Part shown: in pieces, positions 1-7,795 of the stretch | Position numbering within the stretch: the first letter of the stretch is position 1 | Layout: each line of letters begins with the position of its first letter | Assembly: GCF_902459525.1 (NCBI RefSeq) | Contig: NZ_LR699166.1 | Location: 3,050,501-3,114,500 of the forward strand | Length of the DNA stretch: 64,000 nucleotides | Origin: Sideroxydans sp. CL21 | GTDB taxonomy: Bacteria > Pseudomonadota > Gammaproteobacteria > Burkholderiales > Gallionellaceae | Reading direction: 5' to 3' | Notes under the pieces: generated by a model | The model's input: the letters and a program-made list of their open reading frames with translations, nothing else | Told to the model about the DNA's origin: nothing | The model's database searches: none | Translations under genes and position numbers: made by a program

Positions 1-497
1 GCCTGTGCGTGATGAACGAAGGACGCTGCTGGCTCTCTTCCTACGCCACCGGCGAATCTCCAAACACGGTCGGCGCATGTTCACCGGCCAAATATGTCAA
101 ATGGGAAAAATCGCCGGGCATGATGTCGACACGATTGAACGGCATTCTGATCGACCGTTTCGGCGACAACGAACCGGCTGGCTACCCCACGCTGTGCAAG
201 GGACGCTTCGAGGTGAACGGCGCGACCTACTACGCGCTGGAAGAACCGACCAGCCTCAACGTGCTGGAGATCCTGCCGGAGATCGCCGAAATCGGCGTTG
301 CAGCGATCAAAGTCGAAGGGCGCCAGCGCAGCCCGACCTATGTCGCGCAAGTCACAAAAAACATGCGCGCAGCGCTTGATACGCTTGCCAGCGAAGGCAA
401 GCGCTACCAGGTAAAGCAAGCCTGGCAGGCCGAACTGGCCAAAGTTTCGGAAGGCAGTCAGGCCACCCTCGGCGCGTACAGCCGCCCTTGGAGGTAA
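1..497 (+). CDS. ubiU: UbiU, U32-family protein (C-terminal part, cut by window start)
   Basis: This is the C-terminal part of a U32 'peptidase'-family protein; the reading frame runs in from before base 1. UbiU works with UbiV as an iron-sulfur protein in oxygen-independent ring hydroxylation during ubiquinone synthesis. The visible part holds the family's cysteine pattern: two cysteines six residues apart near the edge (the second in EGRCW), a third in VGACSP and a fourth in TLCKGRF, as expected for the 4Fe-4S ligands of UbiU. The stop lies 4 bases before ubiV, whose GGAGG ribosome site sits in the last codons, so the two are co-transcribed. Identity is strengthened by the ubiV and ubiT neighbours. 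The N-terminal part cannot be judged. Confidence 0.85.
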   Translation, partial: LCVMNEGRCWLSSYATGESPNTVGACSPAKYVKWEKSPGMMSTRLNGILIDRFGDNEPAGYPTLCKGRFEVNGATYYALEEPTSLNVLEILPEIAEIGVAAIKVEGRQRSPTYVAQVTKNMRAALDTLASEGKRYQVKQAWQAELAKVSEGSQATLGAYSRPWR

Positions 498-501
498 ATC
501 G

Positions 502-1407
502 ATGAAACTTGCCCTGGGTCCCCTGCTCTACTTCTGGCCGAAACAGGCCGTGCTCGATTTCTACGCCGAGATGGCGCAGAACCCGGCCATCGACATCATC
601 TACGTCGGCGAGGTGGTCTGCTCGCGTCGCCAGCAATTGCGAGTTGCCGACTGGATCGCACTGGCACGCGAACTCTCCGACGCCGGCAAGGAGGTCGTCG
701 TCTCGGCACAGGCCCTGCTCGAATCGGAGAGCGACCTGAAGGCATTGCGCCGACTGATGGACGAAGCCAACTGCAAGGTCGAAGCCAACGATCTGGGCGC
801 AGTGAACATCGCTGCGGGCCGTCCTTTCGTCGCAGGCCCGCACCTGAACATCTACAACGAAAGTACGCTAAAAACTTATGCGCGTTATGGCATGCAGCGC
901 TGGGTGCCTCCGCTGGAGGCAGACCGCAAGCTGATTGAAACGCTGCACGTCAGCCGGCCGACGGGAGTCGAGACCGAGGTCTTCGCCTTCGGCAAACTGG
1001 CGCTGGCATTTTCGGCCCGCTGTTTCACCGCCCGCCATCACGACCTGAACAAAGACGATTGCCAGTTCAAATGCATGGAGCACCCGGAAGGGATAATACT
1101 GAAAACGCGCGAAGGCCAGCCGTTCCTGACCATCAACGGCATCCAGACCATGTCGGCGCAAAGTTACAATTTACTCGACCAGATGCCGGACATGCTGAAG
1201 ATGGGGATCGACATCGTTCGTATCAGCCCTCAACCGCAACATACATCCGCTATCGTCGCCGCGTTCGACGCGGCAAGACACGGAAAAACGTCCTGTCCGG
1301 ATACCAGCGACTGGAACACTGACGGTATGGTTGACGGATACTGGTTTGGCGAAGCCGGCATCGTACAGCGCCATCAAAGTAAAATTCACGAACTGCAAGG
1401 AGCTTAA
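502..1407 (+). CDS. ubiV: UbiV, O2-independent ubiquinone biosynthesis protein
   Basis: This 301-residue U32-family protein is the usual length of UbiV, the partner of UbiU in anaerobic hydroxylation of ubiquinone precursors (prephenate as oxygen donor in the known system). Cysteines at 40 (VVCSRR), 174, 187 and 191 reproduce the family's four cluster ligands with the right spacing (C-x12-C-x3-C for the last three). The start is set by GGAGGT 6 bases upstream. The gene sits between ubiU and ubiT, 2 bases from the latter, in a compact operon. The operon implies quinone synthesis under low oxygen, which fits a microaerophilic lifestyle. Confidence 0.92.
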   Translation: MKLALGPLLYFWPKQAVLDFYAEMAQNPAIDIIYVGEVVCSRRQQLRVADWIALARELSDAGKEVVVSAQALLESESDLKALRRLMDEANCKVEANDLGAVNIAAGRPFVAGPHLNIYNESTLKTYARYGMQRWVPPLEADRKLIETLHVSRPTGVETEVFAFGKLALAFSARCFTARHHDLNKDDCQFKCMEHPEGIILKTREGQPFLTINGIQTMSAQSYNLLDQMPDMLKMGIDIVRISPQPQHTSAIVAAFDAARHGKTSCPDTSDWNTDGMVDGYWFGEAGIVQRHQSKIHELQGA

Positions 1408-1409
1408 AC

Positions 1410-1862
1410 ATGAGCCAGCGTTTCAATATCCCGAAATTCAAGTTGCCCGCGCTGGTTGCGCGCATCGGCGTTCACCTGCCGCAATGGCCGCATGCAATGA
1501 CGCTGACTGCAGGACTGAATGCTGCAGCAAAGATGAATCTGCTGCCGATGGATAGCCTGGAATTACTGGAAGGCCGCAGCTTCCTTGTCGAGGTGCTGGA
1601 TACCGGCGGACGCGCCTGTTTTACCTATCATGCAGGCCTGTTCCGTCCTCTGTTTTCGGCTCCGCTCACACCGGATCTTTCCTTCCGTGCAAACCTCTCC
1701 GCTTTCATGCAACTGCTGGCCCGCCAGGAAGATCCCGACACACTTTTCTTCAACCGTGAATTGTCGATCGAAGGCGATACCGAACTCGGGTTGATCGTCA
1801 AAAACATGCTCGATGCGGTCGAATGGCCGCAACTCCCGAAATTGCCTGTTTTCAGCAACTGA
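1410..1862 (+). CDS. ubiT: UbiT, SCP2-domain accessory factor of anaerobic ubiquinone synthesis
   Basis: This 150-residue protein has the SCP2 lipid-binding fold expected of UbiT (YhbT). The central part (about residues 40-125) has the alternating strand pattern of the domain, ending in the ELSIEGDTELG segment typical of SCP2 proteins. UbiT is thought to hold hydrophobic quinone intermediates for the oxygen-independent pathway. It begins 2 bases after ubiV stops, with an AAGGAG site inside the ubiV end. Sequence similarity alone would only support 'SCP2 domain protein'; the ubiUV context makes UbiT the best reading. Confidence 0.82.
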   Translation: MSQRFNIPKFKLPALVARIGVHLPQWPHAMTLTAGLNAAAKMNLLPMDSLELLEGRSFLVEVLDTGGRACFTYHAGLFRPLFSAPLTPDLSFRANLSAFMQLLARQEDPDTLFFNRELSIEGDTELGLIVKNMLDAVEWPQLPKLPVFSN

Positions 1863-2187
1863 ACGTATCCGATCGGAATCGCCATATCTTCCGCGATTCG
1901 CCCGCGGACACAGCGGTGCTCGCAAAAGCGAAAGCCTCCGAGAAGCAGCGCGGCAGGACTGGAGTTTTAATTTGTTTCGAATACATGTACGCTTTATTAA
2001 ATTATTTTCATCTGCAGTTCCTTTTCCACCCCATCAGTACAATCAGACATCGATCCGGTTTTGTCGGAAAACGAATCGCGATCTTCCCGACACCACGCCT
2101 GCCTGACCGGGTTGAACGTTTACGTGGAGCGCCGGCGGTTTTTCAACCCGGGTCAATTTGATTTCCAAGAATTGGAGTTCATGCGTC
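1863..2187. other. intergenic region between ubiT and the hemerythrin gene
   Basis: I see no convincing gene here: the open frames are short and end without family-like sequence. The second half is AT-rich (around 1970-2060) and probably carries the promoter of the hemerythrin gene, but I cannot point to a clear -35/-10 pair. No strong terminator hairpin was found after ubiT. Confidence 0.4.
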
Positions 2188-2616
2188 ATGGAATGGAAAA
2201 ATGAGTATTCGGTCGGGATACTCGAGATAGACGACCAGCACAAACTTCTGCTGCGCAGCTTCACCACCGTGGAAGAATCAATAAAACTGGGTGAGGGCTG
2301 GTCCAATACGCACTACGCCATACTCGAACTGAACCAGTTGGCGAGAATGCATTTCACCTTCGAGGAGGCGATCATGCATATGTTCGGCTATCCCGAAGCA
2401 GAGGCGCATAAAAAGGAGCACCAGCACTTCTTTATCAGAATGGCGAACATAGAAAGGCATTCGCTGAAGAAGTCTGCCGAAGTCGAGATGGTGCAGTTTC
2501 TGCGAGGCTGGCTGACTTCGCACATACTTGGAAGTGACAGGGGTTATGCAGAGCACATCTTTGCCGGCGCACAGGTTGTCAGGTCAAACCATGACTCATT
2601 GATTCACACCGACTGA
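2188..2616 (+). CDS. bacteriohemerythrin (single-domain O2-binding protein)
   Basis: This is a 142-residue single-domain hemerythrin, which binds oxygen at a non-haem di-iron site in the cytoplasm and may buffer or deliver oxygen. The seven expected iron ligands are visible: H18 (DDQH), H55 and E59 (MHFTFEE), H74 and H78 (HKKEH), H112 and D117 (SHILGSD). The ATG at 2188 is chosen because the family starts MEWKxxY and because GGAG lies 10 bases upstream; an upstream in-frame start would add 10 unrelated residues. It appears to be a single-gene unit. A role in oxygen handling in a microaerophile is inferred. Confidence 0.9.
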   Translation: MEWKNEYSVGILEIDDQHKLLLRSFTTVEESIKLGEGWSNTHYAILELNQLARMHFTFEEAIMHMFGYPEAEAHKKEHQHFFIRMANIERHSLKKSAEVEMVQFLRGWLTSHILGSDRGYAEHIFAGAQVVRSNHDSLIHTD

Positions 2617-2739
2617 GGAAATCTCCTGATTCCCCGGAACACCGGTCTGAACCTGTCAACCACCTCCAAAGCCTCGTCGAACGGGCAACGCAAAGGGTGA
2701 ATACCGAATCCATCCATCGCAGCGCCCTTCCTTGCCACC

Positions 2740-3771
2740 TTATGCAAGCTTGAACTTCAGTTCACCCAGCTTCTCGATTGAGCTGACGATCTCGTCGCCG
2801 GCCTTGAGCCAGACCTGCTTGTCCTTTGGATAACCCAGAATCACGCCGTGCGGTGTGCCGGTAAAGATGATGTCGCCCGGTTCCAGCGTCCAGTGTTTCG
2901 AGATGTAGGCGATCATTTGCTGGGTATTGAAGATGAAGTCATTGGTGTTCCAGGACTGGCGTACCTCGCCATTGACGCGCGTTTCCAGCTTCAGATTGTT
3001 CGGGTCGCCGACCAGATCGGCCGAAACGAAATATGGCCCTATCGGTGCGAACTTGTCGAGTGTCTTGCCTATCATCCATTGGCTGCTTGGCAGTTCCAGT
3101 TGCAGATCGCGCGCGGAAAAATCGTTTGCCGTGCAATACCCGGCGACATAGTTCAGGGCATCGGCTTCCGGAACATTGCGAGCAGACTTGCCGATGACGA
3201 TCAGCATCTCCGTCTCATAATCGAATTTGTAGGAAATATCCCTGGGAGGCAAATCGATCGTGCAATTGTGGGCGGCCAAAGCATTGTTGAATTTATTGAA
3301 TAGCGGAGGGACGCGCGGCTCCTGCATGCCGATCTCCTTCGCATGGCGTTTGTAATTGAGGCCGACGCAAACGATCTTTCCGGGGTTGGTGAAAAGTCGC
3401 CCATGGGTGATATTGGCCTCGTCGAGCAGGGCCGGCTTGATTTTGGCATTGCCGCTGTTGGCAGCGATTTTGGTAAGTCCGGCGGCATTCCCTTCTCGCA
3501 GCAGTTCCTCCATCGTCATCGGCGCCGAAATGCCGAGCAGATGAGATGCCTTCCGTACATCGATAACGGCACTGGCGGTCTTGATGCCCAGCGTCTCGGT
3601 ACCGTCGGCATTGGCGATCGACAACAAGGTGAGGCCTTTCGGCATCTCGTGCGGCCCCGAAAATTTCTTCATGTGCGATTCTTGCCCAGCATCGGCTTGC
3701 CCGGTGATTCCCATTGCAACTCCGGCGGTCACTGCAGTCGTTGCGGTCAGGAACGTGCGTCGTGTGATCAT
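2740..3771 (-). CDS. fumarylacetoacetate hydrolase-family protein with Tat signal
   Basis: The protein (343 residues from the chosen start) has an N-terminal twin-arginine signal (ITRRTFL followed by a hydrophobic Ala-rich stretch) and then a fumarylacetoacetate hydrolase-like domain. The domain shows the LNYKRH start motif, the acidic metal ligands in YETEMLIVIG and NDFSARD, and FTGTPHGV near the end. FAH-family enzymes cleave C-C bonds in 2,4-dioxo or related acids and are normally cytoplasmic, so an exported one is unusual. The ATG at 3771 puts the RR motif at the very N-terminus; a longer frame reaches 3807 but would bury the signal. The substrate is unknown. Confidence 0.8.
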   Translation of the reverse strand: MITRRTFLTATTAVTAGVAMGITGQADAGQESHMKKFSGPHEMPKGLTLLSIANADGTETLGIKTASAVIDVRKASHLLGISAPMTMEELLREGNAAGLTKIAANSGNAKIKPALLDEANITHGRLFTNPGKIVCVGLNYKRHAKEIGMQEPRVPPLFNKFNNALAAHNCTIDLPPRDISYKFDYETEMLIVIGKSARNVPEADALNYVAGYCTANDFSARDLQLELPSSQWMIGKTLDKFAPIGPYFVSADLVGDPNNLKLETRVNGEVRQSWNTNDFIFNTQQMIAYISKHWTLEPGDIIFTGTPHGVILGYPKDKQVWLKAGDEIVSSIEKLGELKFKLA

Positions 3772-3981
3772 GATATCTCCTCTTGTTATTTGAGCTGCGT
3801 GGTTCAACGTGTTAAGTCCATTGCGGACATCAGGTCACGGCAAATTCAAGTTCGGCCCTTCCATAGCCGCCGTGAAAGTCAGGAAGTACCCCTGCCAAAG
3901 TAATCGCTGAAAATTTTTGGTCACTCTGGAGAGAAATTGCGTTTTATATTGACTTGAGCATGCCGCCAAGCGAACGCCCAT

Positions 3982-4263
3982 TCACATGGTGTTCCACTTC
4001 GTGCAGTAGCCATCGGGTGATATTTCATCGTCTTCCGGAATCACCTTGCACCTGCCCATAGCCTTGTCTGTCTTTCCCGGGATGAATTCCAGGCAAGTCG
4101 TGCAGTTCATGTTGTCCTTTGGGGAATTCTGGTATTTCAATTGGGCGCGCATATCGGAATTCACAGTTGCACCAGCGTGACGACTGAATACAACGAGCGG
4201 CACGAGGACAAACGAGAGGCTGGCTGTCTTCAGGAAATTCCGGCGTGTCCGGTTTACGCTCAT
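3982..4263 (-). CDS. high-potential iron-sulfur protein (HiPIP), Tat-exported
   Basis: This is a 93-residue precursor with a Tat signal (RTRRNFLK, then a hydrophobic stretch ending near HAGA) and a short mature domain. The four cluster cysteines are C54, C57, C72 and C87 (C-x2-C-x14-C-x14-C), the HiPIP pattern, with the typical GYCTKW ending. HiPIPs carry electrons in the periplasm between bc1-type complexes and oxidases or reductases, and are common in iron and sulfur oxidisers. The start at 4263 is supported by GGAAAG just upstream. A candidate ECF promoter lies on this strand at 4528-4500. Confidence 0.9.
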   Translation of the reverse strand: MSVNRTRRNFLKTASLSFVLVPLVVFSRHAGATVNSDMRAQLKYQNSPKDNMNCTTCLEFIPGKTDKAMGRCKVIPEDDEISPDGYCTKWNTM

Positions 4264-4499
4264 GTTCTTTCCAGTCGTTCGATCAGTTGCATCGCGTAAT
4301 TTGGTTTGACTGACATCGCATGACTTCATGCGCTGAAATTCGCATGCCCGCATTCTGCACCAATATCGACTCACCTTGAAAGTAACTCTGGCAACGCGGG
4401 CTTTGCGGGCTTTTCACAATGCGGAAAGGACATCTGCTGCCATCATTCCCCAATGCCCCTGCTTCGGCGCCAAGCTTTAAAAGCTGCCGGATCGCGCAG

Positions 4500-4528
4500 C
4501 TTACCGTCGGACGCTCCTGAATATTCCC
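4500..4528 (-). promoter_or_regulatory. candidate ECF sigma promoter toward the HiPIP gene
   Basis: On the minus strand GGGAATAT (4528-4521) is followed after exactly 15 bases by GGTAAG (4505-4500). The same -35 core and spacing occur at 4571 and 6423 on the plus strand, the latter directly in front of the ECF sigma gene. The -10 is the weakest of the three copies and the leader to the HiPIP start would be about 230 bases. Confidence 0.45.
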
Positions 4529-4570
4529 GCTCTGAAGAAAAATATTTCCTGCAGGGTCTGATCGTTCTCC

Positions 4571-4599
4571 GGGAATAAGTCACCCAGCGCAACGGTATT
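4571..4599 (+). promoter_or_regulatory. candidate ECF sigma promoter for the metallophosphoesterase-yceI unit
   Basis: GGGAATAA (4571-4578), a 15-base spacer and GGTATT (4594-4599) match the presumed autoregulatory promoter of the ECF sigma gene (GGGAATAA-N15-GGTATG at 6423-6451). Transcription would begin near 4606, about 83 bases ahead of the start at 4689. Confidence 0.55.
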
Positions 4600-4688
4600 G
4601 CAGGCATGGCGGACGTTATATCGGCATCGCACCGTCACCTCAAGGCATCGCGCATACGGGGGAGTCATTAATTCAAACGGAGGCAACC

Positions 4689-5594
4689 ATGAGCACGAAC
4701 GAAACGGATATGAACAGAAGGAAGTTTCTTCAACTGGCCTGTTACGGCGGGGCCATCTATGCATCGGGTATCGGGTTGGCAGCCTGCTCCTCGACAGGCG
4801 CGGGCAAGTCTGCCGAATCGGATTTCTTCTTTGTGCAGTTGTCCGACACACATTGGGGTTACAGCGGCCCCGCCAATTCCGATGCGCGTGGCACGCTGCC
4901 CAAGGCGATCGCTGCGGTGAATGCGTTGCCGGTCGACCCGGATTTCATTGTCTTCACCGGCGACCTGACGCAGCTCACGCTCGATACCAAGGTGCGCCGC
5001 GAACGCATGGCGGAATTTCGCGAGCAGGTCGGCGCTCTTCGTGTCCGCAACATCCGCTTCCTGCCGGGCGAGCATGACGCGTCGGCGGACCACGGCGATG
5101 CCTTCCGGGAATTCTTCGGGGAGACCCATTATTCCTTCGATCACAAGGGTGTCCATTTCGTCGCCCTGGATAACGTCTCCGACCCTACCGGATCGCTGGG
5201 AGACGAACAGATCTCCTGGCTGGAGAAAGACCTGGATGCACGATCAAAGGATGTTCCCATCGTGGTGCTGACTCATCGCCCTTTGTTCGACTTGCAGCCG
5301 CAATGGGGGTGGACGACGCGCGACGGCGCGAAGGCACTGGAAATATTGCAGGCCTATCCGCGCGTCACCGTCTTTTACGGCCATATCCACCAGGAGAATC
5401 AGCACATGACGGGGCACATCCCACATTACGCGGCGAGGTCGCTGATATTTCCCCTGCCGGCACCCGGATCCGGACCCGATCACCTTCCCTTGCCATGGGA
5501 CGCCGCGCAACCTTATCGCGGACTCGGCTGGCGCGAGATCGAAGCCAGGGGCAGCGCACGTTCGATCGAGGAGCGCGAGCATACAGTCGGCTAG
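4689..5594 (+). CDS. exported calcineurin-like metallophosphoesterase
   Basis: This 301-residue protein starts with a Tat-type signal (NRRKFLQ) that also ends in a possible lipobox (GLAAC, C33), so it may be an exported, lipid-anchored enzyme. The metallophosphoesterase motifs follow in order: SDTHWG, FTGDL, PGEHD (in place of the commoner GNHD), LTHRPL and YGHIHQ. Such enzymes hydrolyse phosphomonoesters or diesters with a two-metal centre; the substrate cannot be told. GGAGG 5 bases upstream fixes the start. It is followed by a yceI-like gene 86 bases later, and both probably depend on the ECF promoter at 4571. Confidence 0.82.
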   Translation: MSTNETDMNRRKFLQLACYGGAIYASGIGLAACSSTGAGKSAESDFFFVQLSDTHWGYSGPANSDARGTLPKAIAAVNALPVDPDFIVFTGDLTQLTLDTKVRRERMAEFREQVGALRVRNIRFLPGEHDASADHGDAFREFFGETHYSFDHKGVHFVALDNVSDPTGSLGDEQISWLEKDLDARSKDVPIVVLTHRPLFDLQPQWGWTTRDGAKALEILQAYPRVTVFYGHIHQENQHMTGHIPHYAARSLIFPLPAPGSGPDHLPLPWDAAQPYRGLGWREIEARGSARSIEEREHTVG

Positions 5595-5680
5595 ATGTCC
5601 GGCAGTGCTGCGCAATCGGCCAATGCGGGGCTTGACGAAAATGTGCCCGTATTCCCGCGAGTCAACCGGAGAGTTCGAAA

Positions 5681-6289
5681 ATGGAGATGGATAACATGAA
5701 GAACATATTGCGAAATCTGCTCCGCGCAATCGTCGTCGCGCTGGGCGCCGTCGCCCTGAGCGCCGGCGCCGCTGCACCGCAGAGTGAAATCAGCTTCCTG
5801 GCCTCGCAGGAAGGAACCGCCCTGCAGGGTACGTTCAATGATTTTGTGGCGAACGTGAAATTCGATCCAGCACATCCGGACGTCGGGATGGTCCTGGTCA
5901 GCGTCGACGTTCGGTCAGTCAACACTGGCACCCCGGCCGCGAACGATTTGATCAGGAGCGCCGATTTCTTCGATGCCAATACCTTCCCCCAGGCAACCTT
6001 CGAGGCTTCCGAATTTCATGTCAAGGACGCGGGACACTACATCGCCAAGGGCGCCTTTACGCTCAAGGGTCATACCGTCATGGTGCCGGTCGCTTTCGTC
6101 ACGACTGCCACTCCTCAAGGCCGCTGGTTCGATGGCTCATTCACAGTCTCGCGAACATCGATCAAAGTGGGACAGGGTGAGTGGGCAGACACCTCGACGC
6201 TGGACGACGCCGTCCAGATCCGGTTCCATATCTTGCAGGAAAACCCTCGCATCGATGCGTCCGATTCTTCGCCCACCTATCGAAAGTGA
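5681..6289 (+). CDS. YceI-family periplasmic lipid-binding-like protein
   Basis: The 202-residue protein has an N-terminal signal peptide ending near SAGAAA and a YceI-like domain: a lipocalin-like barrel with IRSADFFDANTFP and the later FTLKGHT segment, both characteristic of the family. Members bind polyprenoids or other amphiphiles in the periplasm; several are induced by base, osmotic or envelope stress. Two starts are possible: ATG 5681 (CCGGAG 7 bases upstream) or ATG 5696 (GGAG 9 bases upstream). The mature protein is the same. Its position behind the metallophosphoesterase and near the ECF sigma suggests an envelope-stress role (inference). Confidence 0.82.
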   Translation: MEMDNMKNILRNLLRAIVVALGAVALSAGAAAPQSEISFLASQEGTALQGTFNDFVANVKFDPAHPDVGMVLVSVDVRSVNTGTPAANDLIRSADFFDANTFPQATFEASEFHVKDAGHYIAKGAFTLKGHTVMVPVAFVTTATPQGRWFDGSFTVSRTSIKVGQGEWADTSTLDDAVQIRFHILQENPRIDASDSSPTYRK

Positions 6290-6422
6290 CGGCGATCGAA
6301 CAACCCAGCTCTTTCCGTCGCTGATTCAGGGCGCATCGATCCGATCCTCAATCCAATTCGGGTAGACCCATGATCTGATCCTGCCGTATTTGCAAATTAT
6401 CGCGGCCCAAGATGTAATGGGC

Positions 6423-6451
6423 GGGAATAAAGCCCTTCCATAACCGGTATG
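6423..6451 (+). promoter_or_regulatory. candidate autoregulatory ECF promoter
   Basis: GGGAATAA (6423-6430), 15 bases, GGTATG (6446-6451) lies 25 bases before the ECF sigma start. ECF factors commonly drive their own gene, and the same element with identical spacing precedes the metallophosphoesterase gene (4571) and, in the other direction, the HiPIP gene (4528). Confidence 0.6.
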
Positions 6452-6476
6452 ACGATAGAGAATACGGAACCGCAGG

Positions 6477-7031
6477 ATGGACTCCCCGATAAAAACAAAA
6501 GAACAGCGTTTTCAGGTGATGGTGTTGCCGCATCTGGATTCGGCATTCAATCTGGCGCGCTGGCTTACGCGCAGCAACCAGGATGCGGAAGAGATCGTGC
6601 AGGAGGCCTATTTGCGGGCGTATAAATTCTTTGACGGCTTCCATGGCGAGGATGGGCGCGCATGGTTGCTGGGTATAGTGCGCAATACTTTTTACACCTG
6701 GTATCGGCAGAATAGGGCTGAAGGCCAGACCACCCAGTTCGAGGAAGAGTTGCACAGCATCGGGAACACCGACTCCGGCGCTGCAAATCATGTCGACGAC
6801 AACCCCGAGACCCTGCTCATGCAGAAAGATTGCCAGCGGCAGATGCAACTGGCCTTGGAAACATTATCGGTGGAGTTTCGCGAAGTGATGGTCTTGCGCG
6901 AACTGGAAGACATGTCATACAAGCAGATCGCCGGGATCACCGGAATACCGATAGGCACAGTGATGTCGCGTCTGACGCGGGGACGCAAGCAGTTGGCTGA
7001 AATCCTTGCAACGCAGAAATGGAATACATGA
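6477..7031 (+). CDS. ECF-type RNA polymerase sigma factor
   Basis: This 184-residue protein has the two-domain ECF layout. Region 2 (about residues 20-85) includes DAEEIVQEAYLRAYKF and the WLLGIVRN segment; region 4 (about 125-180) has the helix-turn-helix around SYKQIAGITGIPIGTVMSRL. It would direct RNA polymerase to envelope or stress genes. Its stop overlaps the start of the anti-sigma gene (ATGA), so the two are translationally coupled. The promoter at 6423 probably gives autoregulation. Confidence 0.92.
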   Translation: MDSPIKTKEQRFQVMVLPHLDSAFNLARWLTRSNQDAEEIVQEAYLRAYKFFDGFHGEDGRAWLLGIVRNTFYTWYRQNRAEGQTTQFEEELHSIGNTDSGAANHVDDNPETLLMQKDCQRQMQLALETLSVEFREVMVLRELEDMSYKQIAGITGIPIGTVMSRLTRGRKQLAEILATQKWNT

Positions 7032-7786
7032 TGGATCATCAAAAATTCATGGAACTGCTGCCGGCCTATCTCGACCAGGAGCTTGGTGTCGCCGATCTGC
7101 TTGCGCTGGAACAGCACCTCGACAGTTGTGCCGCGTGCCAAAGCGAATTCTCGGCGCTGAGCAGCATGAGGGAAAGCCTGAAAAGTCATGCCCCCTATTT
7201 TTCTGCTCCGGATCACCTCGCTCAGCGCATCACGATGAGCCTTCCGCGCCATCGCACGGATACCCCAAGACCCATAGAATGGAATCTGAACTGGATGAAC
7301 GCGGGTGCAGTGCTGGTGACAGTGCTGGCATTGGCCTGGAGTGGCGCCGTGTATCTGAACCAACCTTCGAGCCAGGACAGGTTGGTCGAGGAACTGATCT
7401 CCAGCCATGTTCGTTCTTTGCAGGTCGATCACCTGTCGGATGTGGTTTCATCCGACAAGCACACGGTAAAGCCGTGGTTCAACGGCAAGCTGGATTTTTC
7501 GCCGCCAGTATTCGATCTTTCATCCAGCGGGTTTCCTTTGGTGGGAGGGCGGCTGGATTATCTCAACGGTCGCTCCGTGGCCGTGCTGGTCTACCGGCAC
7601 AATCAGCACCCCATCAATGTGTATGTCTGGCCGGGAAAAGCGGGTACTGCAGATTTAAAGATGCAAGAGCGCCAGGGCTATCACCTGATTCGCTGGACAA
7701 AGGACGGCATGGAATATTGGGCAGTGTCCGATCTGGCAACGAATGAACTGGAATCATTTGTTGGAGCGCTGCGCGCGCAGGTATAG
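7028..7786 (+). CDS. membrane anti-sigma factor with zinc-finger (HC2) domain
   Basis: This 252-residue protein begins with a ZAS/zf-HC2 anti-sigma domain: H30, C34 and C37 form the HxxxCxxC zinc motif in EQHLDSCAACQ. One membrane segment follows at about 91-111, and then a periplasmic domain of about 140 residues. The cytoplasmic part should hold the ECF sigma until a periplasmic signal triggers release. The C-terminal domain resembles those of other anti-sigma proteins of this class that contain an RWxxxGMEYW-like sequence. The ATG at 7028 overlaps the sigma stop by 4 bases; a start 9 bases earlier is possible. Confidence 0.87.
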   Translation: MMDHQKFMELLPAYLDQELGVADLLALEQHLDSCAACQSEFSALSSMRESLKSHAPYFSAPDHLAQRITMSLPRHRTDTPRPIEWNLNWMNAGAVLVTVLALAWSGAVYLNQPSSQDRLVEELISSHVRSLQVDHLSDVVSSDKHTVKPWFNGKLDFSPPVFDLSSSGFPLVGGRLDYLNGRSVAVLVYRHNQHPINVYVWPGKAGTADLKMQERQGYHLIRWTKDGMEYWAVSDLATNELESFVGALRAQV

Positions 7787-7795
7787 CTTCCCGTG

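Larger units (their letters stand above)
4264..4688. other. divergent control region between HiPIP and metallophosphoesterase genes
   Basis: There is no gene in these 425 bases. The region holds two oppositely directed ECF-type promoter candidates (4500-4528 minus, 4571-4599 plus) described separately. The remainder (4264-4495) would be a long leader for the HiPIP transcript if that promoter is used; I see no clear structure in it. Confidence 0.5.

Noticed and set aside
1823-2161. Overlapping short plus-strand frames after ubiT
   Set aside because: They begin inside ubiT in other frames and run through AT-rich noncoding DNA; no family resemblance.
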